NCBI RefSeq assembly: GCF_021729885.1
Contig: NZ_CP063401.1
Location: forward strand, 186,001 to 250,000
Origin: Devosia sp. SL43
Lineage (GTDB): Bacteria > Pseudomonadota > Alphaproteobacteria > Rhizobiales > Devosiaceae
DNA length: 64,000 nt
Reading direction: 5' to 3'
Of this stretch, positions 1 to 7,895 are shown in pieces (the first letter of the stretch is position 1; every line of letters starts with the position of its first letter). The position numbers were made by a program, and so were the translations under genes. The notes beneath the pieces were generated by a model. It was not told where the DNA came from. It saw only the letters and a list, made by a program, of their open reading frames with translations, and searched no databases.

Positions 1-870
1 ATACCGCCACAGGCACTCTTCGGGCAGTTGCTGCTGGGGCTGATCAACGGCTCGTTCTATGCGCTGCTCAGCCTCGGGCTGGCGGTCATCTTCGGCCTGC
101 TCAACATCATCAATTTTAGTCACGGCGCGCAGTATATGATGGGCGCCTTCGTCGCCTGGATGCTGCTGACCTATACCGGCATCAATTACTGGTGGGCGCT
201 ATTGATCGTGCCGCTGGTGGTCGGCGCGAGCGGTGTTGTGATCGAACGGCTGATGATCAGCCGACTTTATCACCTCGACCATCTCTATGGACTGCTGCTG
301 ACCTTTGGATTGGCGCTGATCATCCAGGGCCTGTTCCGCAACCAGTATGGCGTCTCGGGTCTGCCCTATTCGATTCCCGTCGAACTCTCGGGCGGCACCA
401 ATCTGGGCTTCATGTTCCTGCCCAATTATCGCGGCTGGGTTATCGTCGCCTCGGTCGTGGTGTGCTTCGCGACCTGGTTCGCCATCGAAAAGACTCGGCT
501 GGGTGCCTATCTCCGCGCCGCCACCGAGAACCCGACGCTGGTCGGTGCGTTCGGCATCAACGTGCCGCGCATGATCACGCTGACCTACGGCTTCGGCGTG
601 GCGCTGGCCGCGCTGGCTGGCGTGCTGGCGGCGCCGATCTATTCGGTCAATCCCAATATGGGCGCCGATCTCATCATCGTGGTCTTTGCTGTTGTCGTCA
701 TCGGCGGCATGGGCTCGATCCTGGGAGCCATCCTGACCGGCTTTGGCCTGGGCATCGTCGAGGGCCTTACCCGCGTGGTCTATCCCGAAGGCTCCGCCGT
801 GGTGATCTTCGTTATCATGGCCATCGTGCTGCTTGTTAAGCCCGCCGGGCTCTTTGGAAGGACCCAGTGA
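1..870 (+). CDS. livH: Branched-chain amino acid ABC transporter permease LivH (5' partial)
   Basis: Inner-membrane permease of a high-affinity branched-chain amino acid type (HAAT) ABC importer. The frame is open to the first base, so the gene begins left of the window; the first in-window start-like codon (TTG at 28) lies inside the first conserved block, LLLGLINGSFYALLSLGLA, and is not a true start. Visible family marks are the early NFSHG segment (about residue 40), many hydrophobic helices, and the late IGGMGSILGA segment of the EAA-like loop. It overlaps the next permease gene (ATGA-type junction), so the two are translationally coupled. The ATPases and binding protein are not in the window on the right and probably lie to the left. 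Family is secure; the substrate could be a branched-chain amino acid, an amide or urea. Confidence 0.9.
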   Translation: MPPQALFGQLLLGLINGSFYALLSLGLAVIFGLLNIINFSHGAQYMMGAFVAWMLLTYTGINYWWALLIVPLVVGASGVVIERLMISRLYHLDHLYGLLLTFGLALIIQGLFRNQYGVSGLPYSIPVELSGGTNLGFMFLPNYRGWVIVASVVVCFATWFAIEKTRLGAYLRAATENPTLVGAFGINVPRMITLTYGFGVALAALAGVLAAPIYSVNPNMGADLIIVVFAVVVIGGMGSILGAILTGFGLGIVEGLTRVVYPEGSAVVIFVIMAIVLLVKPAGLFGRTQ

Positions 871-1850
871 TGACCACCCAATCGGAAACCGGCTATCGTT
901 CCGCAGCCGCCGCTTTGCCCGTCGGCACGCCGCGCCATCACCTGGTGATCTTTGCCACGCTGCTTGTCCTGCTGTTGCTGGCGCCTTCGGTGCTCTATCC
1001 CGTCTTCCTGATGAAGGTGCTCTGCTTCGCGCTCTTCGCCAGCGCACTCAATCTGTTGCTCGGCTTTGGCGGCCTGCTGTCCTTTGGGCACGCCGCCTTC
1101 TTCGGCTCGTCCAGCTATGTCGCGGCTTACGCCGCCAAGGCATGGGGCTTCAATCCCGAATTCGCCATCCTGCTGGGCGTGCTGGCGGCCGCTGTGTTGG
1201 GCCTTGTCATCGGTGCTCTGGCGATCCGACGGCAGGGCATCTATTTCGCCATGGTGACGCTGGCCTTTGCACAGATGGTGTTCTTCTTCGCCCTGCAGGC
1301 GCCTTTCACCGGCGGCGAAGACGGGATCCAGGCCGTACCGCGCGGCAGGCTCTTCGGCTTCATCGATCTCGCCTCCGATCGCACCCTCTATTTCGTGGTG
1401 CTGGCCATCGTCTTCGGCGCACTACTGCTGATCTACCGCATCATCCATTCCCCCTTCGGGCAGGTGCTCAAGGCTATCCGCGACAACGAGCCCCGCTCGA
1501 TCTCGCTGGGCTACAAGGTCAACCGTTACAAGCTGGCCGTCTTTGTCATGTCGGCCGCGCTGGCAGGCCTCGCCGGCGCCACCAAGGCCATTGTGTTCCA
1601 GCTGGCATCGCTCACGGACGTCTATTGGACAATGTCGGGCGAGGTGGTGCTCATGACCCTGCTCGGCGGCATGGGCACGGTTTTCGGCCCGCTCGTTGGC
1701 GCGGCAGTGATCGTTACTATGCAGAATTACTTTGCCAGCTTCGGCGCCTGGGTGACGGTGCTGCAGGGCGCCATCTTCGTGGTCAGCGTGCTGCTGTTCC
1801 GCGAAGGCATTGTCGGCGTGCTGGCCAAGTGGTGGAAGAAACCGCTGTAG
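870..1850 (+). CDS. livM: Branched-chain amino acid ABC transporter permease LivM
   Basis: Second permease of the HAAT-type importer, 326 residues, pairing with the LivH-like protein just upstream. It has the NLLLGFGGLLSFGHAAFFG block near residue 60 that marks LivM proteins, about eight to ten hydrophobic segments, and LLGGMGTVFGP near residue 270. An AAGGA ribosome site at 858-862 favours ATG 870 over the GTG three bases earlier, and the ATG overlaps the preceding stop codon. No further transporter gene follows; the downstream 200 bases lead to a tRNA gene, so this is probably the last gene of its operon. The exact substrate is not deducible. Confidence 0.9.
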   Translation: MTTQSETGYRSAAAALPVGTPRHHLVIFATLLVLLLLAPSVLYPVFLMKVLCFALFASALNLLLGFGGLLSFGHAAFFGSSSYVAAYAAKAWGFNPEFAILLGVLAAAVLGLVIGALAIRRQGIYFAMVTLAFAQMVFFFALQAPFTGGEDGIQAVPRGRLFGFIDLASDRTLYFVVLAIVFGALLLIYRIIHSPFGQVLKAIRDNEPRSISLGYKVNRYKLAVFVMSAALAGLAGATKAIVFQLASLTDVYWTMSGEVVLMTLLGGMGTVFGPLVGAAVIVTMQNYFASFGAWVTVLQGAIFVVSVLLFREGIVGVLAKWWKKPL

Positions 1851-2054
1851 ACCTGCCTGGACAGGCTTCCCCTGGCGTTGGATCGTTCATGACCCAGCGC
1901 GCCGGCTAGGTCCTTTGGTGAGTTTGAACACTTTCGGACCAATCCTGGGTCTCACCGTTGAACGCTATTCCGGGTCAAAATCGCAGTTTGTTCCTCCTTT
2001 CCCAAAAATTCAGGGTTGCGCCAAAACCCCGGTTTCTCTATGTCTCCGCGCAGT

Positions 2055-2131
2055 CGGGGCGTAGCGCAGCCTGGTAGCGCATTTGTCTGGGGGACAAAGG
2101 GTCGTGGGTTCGAATCCCGCCGCTCCGACCA
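2055..2131 (+). tRNA. tRNA-Pro (anticodon GGG)
   Basis: A 77-nt cloverleaf with encoded CCA. The acceptor arms CGGGGCG and CGCTCCG pair over seven positions (one G-T), the anticodon stem is TTTGT/ACAAA around the loop CTGGGGG, which puts GGG at positions 34-36, and the T arm has GGTTCGAATCC. It reads proline CCC/CCU codons. No integrase or attachment-site duplication is seen beside it. Confidence 0.97.
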
Positions 2132-2195
2132 TTCTTTCCAATTGCTTGTTTGACTGCGACATGCGGCCTGGCAGTTGGCCGGGCTCTCTGGAGCC

Positions 2196-3179
2196 ATGCC
2201 AATGCCATTGACGACGCAAGGAATTGTTTCGGCCCTGCCGCTCTGGCGCGAACTTGCCGGCGGCGCGGCCCGCCTGGTCAATCATTCCGAAAACCAGACC
2301 TTTCGCATCGATACACCCGATGGTCGCGCCTACAGTTTGCGCGTGCATCGCACAGGCTATCAATCCGCCGCCTCTATCGAAAGCGAACTGGCTTGGCTGA
2401 CGGCCTTGCGCCGCGACACGAGCCTGGCCATTCCCGAACCAATCGCAGGATTGGACGGTCGTCTACTGCAACACTTCACTACGCCATCGGGTGAGCCGCG
2501 CATGGCGGTGTTGTTCCACCACATAGCCGGGCAGGAGCCTTCCCCCGACAGCAATCTGGGCGATCTCTTTGCCACGCTGGGGGGCTGCGCGGCGACCATG
2601 CACCAGCATGTCACGGGCTGGGCGCGCCCGGTTAGTTTCGAGCGGCAGGTCTGGCAGGCCGCGACCATTCTCGATGCAGACGGTCCTTGGGGCGATTGGC
2701 GCATCGCGCCCGGCGTCAATGCCGCCAACCGGCCGATGCTCGACCGACTCGATTCGACGCTCTGGTTGCGGCTGGCCGACTATGGCACTGCGCCCGATCG
2801 CTACGGCTTGATCCACGCCGATATGCGGCTGGGCAACCTGCTCGTCGATGGTAACCAGGTCACGCTCATCGATTTCGACGATTGCGGCTTCTGCTGGTTC
2901 ACCTACGATTTCGCCGCCGCCATCTCGTTCCACGAGACCAACCCGGCCGTACCGGCGCTGAAATCTGCCTGGCTCGACGGCTACCAGACCATCCGACACC
3001 TCTCGCCGGCCGACCTGGCAGCCATGGATTCCATGGTCATGCTGCGACGCATGGCGTTGCTGGCCTGGATCGGCTCCCATGCCGAGACCAGGCTGGCGCA
3101 GACGCATATGAAGGGGTTTGCCGACGGCACGGCCGAACTGGCCGAGCGCTACATGCGCGGGGCGATCTGGTCGGTCTAG
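2196..3179 (+). CDS. APH-family phosphotransferase (homoserine kinase/choline kinase-like fold)
   Basis: A protein of about 327 residues with the aminoglycoside phosphotransferase fold. The catalytic loop HADMRLGNLL (about residue 210, pattern HxDxxxxN) and the metal-binding LIDFDDCGF (about residue 230) are intact, so an active ATP-dependent small-molecule kinase is expected. The N-terminal part, LVNHSENQTFRI, resembles the nucleotide-binding strands of homoserine-kinase-II/SrkA-like members. An earlier TTG at 2175 is possible, but ATG 2196 gives a more usual N-terminus. It lies alone after tRNA-Pro and converges on the exopolysaccharide locus with a 4-base overlap of 3' ends. The substrate is unknown; sugar, amine or protein kinases all occur in this family. 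Confidence 0.8.
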   Translation: MPMPLTTQGIVSALPLWRELAGGAARLVNHSENQTFRIDTPDGRAYSLRVHRTGYQSAASIESELAWLTALRRDTSLAIPEPIAGLDGRLLQHFTTPSGEPRMAVLFHHIAGQEPSPDSNLGDLFATLGGCAATMHQHVTGWARPVSFERQVWQAATILDADGPWGDWRIAPGVNAANRPMLDRLDSTLWLRLADYGTAPDRYGLIHADMRLGNLLVDGNQVTLIDFDDCGFCWFTYDFAAAISFHETNPAVPALKSAWLDGYQTIRHLSPADLAAMDSMVMLRRMALLAWIGSHAETRLAQTHMKGFADGTAELAERYMRGAIWSV

Positions 3180-4459
3180 ATCAGGATACGGGGATTGGCG
3201 GGCTGCCGCGTGCGATCATTGCCCACGGCGGTGCTGATGCCCCAGATCAATCCGGCAAGCAGGTAGTAGTGCCGCCAGTGGTCGCTGTCGATGATGACCG
3301 ATTCTCCCACCAGCATGGTGAAGGTCGCCACAAGCGGGATCATTATCGGCCGGTAGGGGGAGGGGCGGGCGAGACCGATATAGCCGCGCCACAATGTCAG
3401 GATCACGAGAAGGTAATACATGGCGCCGCCGCCCCAGCCGTAGACGTGCAGCACCGACACATAGACGTTGTGCGGTTCCTCGATGATGCGCAGGTTGCGG
3501 AATTCGTGCGGCCCGATGCCCAGCGGATTGTCCAGCGCCAGTTCGAACGCATAGCCCTGGCGTCCGAAGCGGCCCGTTTCACCCGAGTCGTAGTTCTGTC
3601 CGGCGGCGCGCTGCTCGAACAGCGATGAGACCGAAGGGATGCTCAATAGCCCCGCCAGCGCCACCATGAGCATCGCTGCACCAACTAGCGACATGATCAT
3701 GATGCGCACCTTGTTGTGCGCGGCGGCCTCCAGCCAGAAGCACAGGACCAGCACGATGATCGACGACAGCGCGAAGTGGCCCCAAGCGGCACGGGAGAAA
3801 CTGACGAACACACCCACGAACAGCACGAGGTAGATCAGCGTCGACCAGAGCTGGCTACGGCCGCTGCCAAGCAAGATGCGCTGCAGGGCATACATGGCGG
3901 GCAGGACCAGGAATGGGCCATAGACGTTAGGGTCGTTGAAGGTCGCCTTGGCACGCCCGTAGCGCATGAAGATGTCGGCGCCGGGGATCAGCCCGAGATA
4001 GGCGAGGGTGCCGATCAACGCGCAAAGCACCGCGGCCGCCGTATAGGCATTCATGATGATGCGCATGCGCCGCTCGGTGGCTTCGGCGACGTAGTTGGCG
4101 ACGAAATACGACGTCAGCAGCAGGAAGATGGTGACGATCGAGAAGATCAGCGCGTCGCTGACATCGGTGAACTTCACCTGGAAGCAGGCGATCAGCGCAA
4201 ACGGCGTGAAGCCGACCATGATCGCCAGCAGGCCGAAGGTCGAACGATAAAGGCCCAGGCCGGCGATAAAGGCCAGCGGCAGCACGGCCAGAAACGTCAG
4301 CTCGTACGGCGATGGCTCGAACAGCACGAGGCCGCCGGTGAAGATCCATATCCCGACCATGACATCGAGCAGGCGCATCGTGCGCGCCCGAATGACGGCG
4401 AGGCCGAGTCCAGGGGACCCGGCCGCGTGGCTGCCGTCAATCGTGCCTGATGTGGTCAA
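3176..4459 (-). CDS. O-antigen ligase / polysaccharide polymerase-like membrane protein
   Basis: A 427-residue polytopic protein with about ten hydrophobic helices and a large periplasmic loop toward the C-terminus containing the sequence GIGPHEFRNL...PHNVYVSVL, the typical H/R-bearing loop of the Wzy/WaaL (O-antigen ligase) superfamily. Likely role: polymerisation or ligation of lipid-linked saccharide repeats at the periplasmic face. It is the last gene of the minus-strand exopolysaccharide run. The frame opens with TTG at 4459, overlapping the stop of the upstream sugar transferase, which suggests translational coupling; ATG at 4378, just before the first helix, is an alternative. Ligase and polymerase cannot be told apart from sequence alone. 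Confidence 0.8.
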   Translation of the reverse strand: MTTSGTIDGSHAAGSPGLGLAVIRARTMRLLDVMVGIWIFTGGLVLFEPSPYELTFLAVLPLAFIAGLGLYRSTFGLLAIMVGFTPFALIACFQVKFTDVSDALIFSIVTIFLLLTSYFVANYVAEATERRMRIIMNAYTAAAVLCALIGTLAYLGLIPGADIFMRYGRAKATFNDPNVYGPFLVLPAMYALQRILLGSGRSQLWSTLIYLVLFVGVFVSFSRAAWGHFALSSIIVLVLCFWLEAAAHNKVRIMIMSLVGAAMLMVALAGLLSIPSVSSLFEQRAAGQNYDSGETGRFGRQGYAFELALDNPLGIGPHEFRNLRIIEEPHNVYVSVLHVYGWGGGAMYYLLVILTLWRGYIGLARPSPYRPIMIPLVATFTMLVGESVIIDSDHWRHYYLLAGLIWGISTAVGNDRTRQPANPRILI

Positions 4460-5976
4460 TAGGCGTTCTCGTTCTTGGAGACGAGCGAGACCGGGGTCAT
4501 CAGCACGATGTAGAGATCGAGCAGGATGGACCAGTGTTCGATGTAATAGAGGTCGTGGTTCACGCGCTGCATGATCTTGTCGATCGTGTCGGTCTCGCCG
4601 CGCCAGCCATTGACCTGCGCCCAGCCCGTCATGCCCGGCTTGACCCGGTGGCGGGCGAAGTAACCTTCGACAGCCTCGTAGTAGAGCTTGTTGTCGGCCT
4701 TGGCCTGCAGAGCATGCGGACGAGGGCCGACGATGGAGAGTTCACCCTTGAGCACGTTGAACAGCTGCGGCAGCTCGTCGATCGAGGTCTTGCGGATGAA
4801 CTTTCCGACCTTGGTGACGCGCGGATCGTCCTTGGTCACCAGCTTGGCCGCCGTGGCATCTGCCATATCGGTCCGCATCGAGCGGAACTTGTAGATCTTG
4901 ATCAGCTCGTTGTTGAAGCCATGCCGGTTCTGCCGGAAGAACACCGGTCCCTTGCTCTCGAGCTTGATGGCAATGGCGGTGATCAGCATCACAGGCGACA
5001 GCAGGATCAGCGCCGTGATCGCGACGACCTTGTCGAACACCCACTTGAACACCAGGTTCCAGTCCGAAATCGGCCGGTCGGCCATATCGAACACGGCGAT
5101 GTCGCCGACATAGGAATAGGCCTTGTTAGTGAACTTGAGTTTGCTCATATGCGCTGACAGGCGGATGTCGACCGGCAGGACCCAGAGCTGGGTCAGCATG
5201 TCGAGCACGCGCTTTTCGGCGGAAAGCGGCATCGAGACGATCACCAGGTCCACCGGCGTGCGGCGGGCGAATTCGATCAGGTCGGCAACCTTGCCCAGCT
5301 TGGGATAGCCCGCGACAGAATCGGGCGAACGCTCGTCGATGCGGTCGTCGAACAGGCCCAGCAGGGCTATGTCATTGCTGGCGCTGGAGCGGATCTGCTC
5401 GATGAGCGTCTCGGCATCCTTGCCGCCGCCGACGACAACCGTGCGCCGCCGCAGCCGCCCCTGGTCGGTCCAGCGCATCACCAGCGCGCGCAGGGCCAGG
5501 CGATAGCCAATCAGCAGCACCGCACCGCCACCGAACCAGCTGGCCAGCCAGACGCGGGAGAACAGGTCGCTTGCCTTGAAGAAGAAGATGCCGACCGCCA
5601 GCACCACCATGACCAGCGTCCAGCCAACGAGAACCCGGCTGAGCTGGTTGATTACGGTACGATAGGCCGTGATGCGGTGCGTCCGCCCGGCGTTGAACAG
5701 CACGTTGGCCAACAGGCACGAAGCCAGGATCACCGGGATATAGAAGGCCGGTTGCCCGAGCTCGACATAGTATTCGTATATGCCGTATCCCAACGCAGCG
5801 AGCAGAGCTGCCTCGACGACCTGCGCCACACCGGCCACCACCGCGCCCGAAATCGTCCGCTCCACCGGCGCGGCGATGATGGCTTCGGTTTGGGGCAGAA
5901 GCTGGCGCTCGCCGTCCTGGCTCGTCTGTTTGGCGACGTGGTCAAGCACGGCCTGCTTGGGATCGACACGATACAT
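4456..5976 (-). CDS. Undecaprenyl-phosphate sugar-1-phosphate transferase (WcaJ/ExoY type)
   Basis: A 506-residue polyprenyl-phosphate hexose-1-phosphate transferase that would start each repeat unit by loading a sugar phosphate on undecaprenyl phosphate at the inner membrane. Four N-terminal hydrophobic helices (within residues 40-170) are followed by a nucleotide-binding-like central domain (RTVVVGGGKDAETLI near 180) and the C-terminal catalytic bacterial sugar transferase domain from about 310, with FFRQNRHGFN, YKFRSM and the IDELPQLFNVLKGELSIVGP block. The length fits the long WcaJ-like subfamily (undecaprenyl-phosphate glucose phosphotransferase). It lies between the GT4 gene and the ligase-like gene on the same strand, so it is part of the exopolysaccharide operon. 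The sugar is probably glucose or galactose, by family only. Confidence 0.9.
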   Translation of the reverse strand: MYRVDPKQAVLDHVAKQTSQDGERQLLPQTEAIIAAPVERTISGAVVAGVAQVVEAALLAALGYGIYEYYVELGQPAFYIPVILASCLLANVLFNAGRTHRITAYRTVINQLSRVLVGWTLVMVVLAVGIFFFKASDLFSRVWLASWFGGGAVLLIGYRLALRALVMRWTDQGRLRRRTVVVGGGKDAETLIEQIRSSASNDIALLGLFDDRIDERSPDSVAGYPKLGKVADLIEFARRTPVDLVIVSMPLSAEKRVLDMLTQLWVLPVDIRLSAHMSKLKFTNKAYSYVGDIAVFDMADRPISDWNLVFKWVFDKVVAITALILLSPVMLITAIAIKLESKGPVFFRQNRHGFNNELIKIYKFRSMRTDMADATAAKLVTKDDPRVTKVGKFIRKTSIDELPQLFNVLKGELSIVGPRPHALQAKADNKLYYEAVEGYFARHRVKPGMTGWAQVNGWRGETDTIDKIMQRVNHDLYYIEHWSILLDLYIVLMTPVSLVSKNENAY

Positions 5977-6048
5977 GGGACGCTACCGGTATAAAACTCG
6001 TGCCGGCATTGTCCGCGCAAGGCGTTTAGACTCAGTGAACTTGGAGGC

Positions 6049-7179
6049 TCAAGCTGCTTTCAACAACGAAAAGTAAAGTGCCTCGATGCCATCGGCCATT
6101 GCTTCCAGCGAGAAGTGTTCCGACACGTAAGCCAGTCGTGTCCGCATCTCGATAAGAGTCTCTTCGGGATGGTCGAGTGCGCTCTGCATTGCGACGCGCA
6201 GCGCCGCCGCATCGTTGGGCGGGATGAGGCTGGCGGCGGTCGGCCCATAGATCTCGGGAATACCGCCGACGCGAGTGGAAATGACCGGCAACTGGGCCGC
6301 CGCCGCTTCGAGAACGATATAGGGCAGGGACTCCGCCAGGGACGGAACGACTGCCACCCTGCCTCTGGCAAAGGTTGGGCGAGCGGGCTGGGCGCCGAGG
6401 AGCGAGACGCGATCGGTAAGCCCAAGCTGACCGATCTGGGCCTCCAGCGCCGCCCGCGCCCCGCCGTCGCCTGCCATCACCAGCGTTGCTGGGCTGCCGT
6501 CGGGCCGTGTAACGCCGGCCAAGGCGTCGATGAGCACGTGGATGCCCTTGAGGTCGCGCAGTTCACCCACAAAAACGAAGTCGGCCGCATCCTGTGCAGG
6601 CGGCACCGGAATGAATTCATCCGGCGTGAGTCCATTGTGAATTACCTGCGTGGGGCAGGTGGGCGCACCGATCAGCGCCGAATAGGTGGCCTGCGCATAT
6701 TTGCTCTCGAAGATGATGGCGCCGGTCTGGGCCATCAGCCAGCGCTCAAGCTTGTGGAACAGTCGCCCCGACATCGAGGTCTTGGAAAAATGCAGCACAC
6801 CGCCATGCGGAGTATAGAGCGCCACAGCCTTGCCGCCGCCGATACGTGCAAGGCGGGCATAGAAACCGCCCTTGGCGCCATGGCCATGCAGGATGTCGAT
6901 ATCGAGTGACCTAGCCAGCCGGCGCACCGCCAGCGGTGTCACCATATCCCCACCGCCAAGCACGCGTGGCATGGCGAAGCGATGGATGCCCAGGCTTGCA
7001 TGCGGCAATAGGGCGGCCAGCCGGCTCTCTGTCTGAGCATCGTTGGCCAGGCTATCGACGACAAGCCCCACCTCATGGCCAGTGGCGGCGAGGGCGCGGG
7101 TAAGATCGGCAACGTGGCGAAACAAACCGCCCACAGGCGCGCGCATCACCTGCAGGATCCGCAGTTTGCGCGTAGCCAT
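6049..7179 (-). CDS. Glycosyltransferase family 4 protein
   Basis: A 376-residue GT-B glycosyltransferase, cytosolic or membrane-peripheral, expected to add a sugar to the lipid-linked exopolysaccharide unit. The N-terminal GT4 domain begins with LRILQVMRAPVGGLFRHVADLTRAL; the C-terminal nucleotide-sugar domain has FVFVGELRDLKGIHVLIDAL (near 200) and the donor-site region VPSLAESLPYIVLEAAAAQLPVIST...GGIPE (near 285-310) with the E(x7)E-type acidic residues. A GGAGA site precedes ATG 7179. It sits between the Wza-like lipoprotein gene and the priming transferase, separated by 11 and 72 bases, consistent with one transcript. Donor and linkage are unknown. Confidence 0.9.
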   Translation of the reverse strand: MATRKLRILQVMRAPVGGLFRHVADLTRALAATGHEVGLVVDSLANDAQTESRLAALLPHASLGIHRFAMPRVLGGGDMVTPLAVRRLARSLDIDILHGHGAKGGFYARLARIGGGKAVALYTPHGGVLHFSKTSMSGRLFHKLERWLMAQTGAIIFESKYAQATYSALIGAPTCPTQVIHNGLTPDEFIPVPPAQDAADFVFVGELRDLKGIHVLIDALAGVTRPDGSPATLVMAGDGGARAALEAQIGQLGLTDRVSLLGAQPARPTFARGRVAVVPSLAESLPYIVLEAAAAQLPVISTRVGGIPEIYGPTAASLIPPNDAAALRVAMQSALDHPEETLIEMRTRLAYVSEHFSLEAMADGIEALYFSLLKAA

Positions 7180-7190
7180 TGAAATCTCCG

Positions 7191-7742
7191 TCAGAACCAG
7201 CGTTCGAGAATGACGATGGTGTCGCCCGGGAATATTGGAAAGTCCAGATCGACCGTACCCTTAACCATCTGTCCGCCCTGGCGACGATAGACCACGGCGT
7301 GATTGCGGTCCGCCGTGTCAGAGAATCCGCCGGCCGTGCTGATCGCAGCACGCACCGTCATGCCATATACATAGGGGAACTGTCCGGCACTGCCGATCTC
7401 GCCCTGGATGAAGAATGGCCGGTATTCAGCCACTTCCACCGCCACGTCGGGGTTGCGCATATAGCCATTGGCCAGAGCGGCGGCGATGCTGCCGGCTGCC
7501 ATGGCTGTGGTCTTGCCGCGCACCTGAACCGGGCCAACCAGCGGGAAGGCCACCGAACCGCTGTCATCAATGCGATATGTGTCGGTCAGCTCGTCGTCGC
7601 CATAGACGGAGACCCGCACGACGTCGCCGGTATCGAGCTGGTAGGGGCCCTTTGTGTCCACCAGGTAGGTAGCCGGGCGCGTCGAGGCGCAGGCCGCCAG
7701 CGGCAGCATGAGGACAAGAGTGAGCAAGGGCAGCCAGCGCAT
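7191..7742 (-). CDS. Polysaccharide export lipoprotein (small Wza-like)
   Basis: Predicted secreted lipoprotein of about 183 residues. Starting at ATG 7742 it has a signal peptide ending in the lipobox LAAC (ATG at 7757 is the alternative). The mature part has the Poly_export domain (YQLDTGDVVRVSVYGDDEL...GSVAFPLVGPVQV) followed by one SLBB-like segment (ALANGYMRNPDVAVEVAEYR...GQFPYVYGMTVRAAISTAGG). It is about half the length of E. coli Wza and lacks room for the C-terminal membrane helix domain, as in short ExoF/GumB-like exporters. It is divergent from the Wzz/Wzc-like gene, so a shared regulatory region lies at 7743-7895. Role: periplasmic/outer membrane channel component for exopolysaccharide. 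Confidence 0.88.
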   Translation of the reverse strand: MRWLPLLTLVLMLPLAACASTRPATYLVDTKGPYQLDTGDVVRVSVYGDDELTDTYRIDDSGSVAFPLVGPVQVRGKTTAMAAGSIAAALANGYMRNPDVAVEVAEYRPFFIQGEIGSAGQFPYVYGMTVRAAISTAGGFSDTADRNHAVVYRRQGGQMVKGTVDLDFPIFPGDTIVILERWF

Positions 7743-7895
7743 GAGAATCCCGCGCATTGAGAAGTGTCCCAGTGTCGCTTTCGGATGGTTAACAAACTCC
7801 TTCCGAAATCGGCGTATTATTGCGATCTGCAAGCAGCTTAACGAATTGCTTACTACGTGGCGGCGATAAATCGTCCCGCACAACGAGGAATAGCA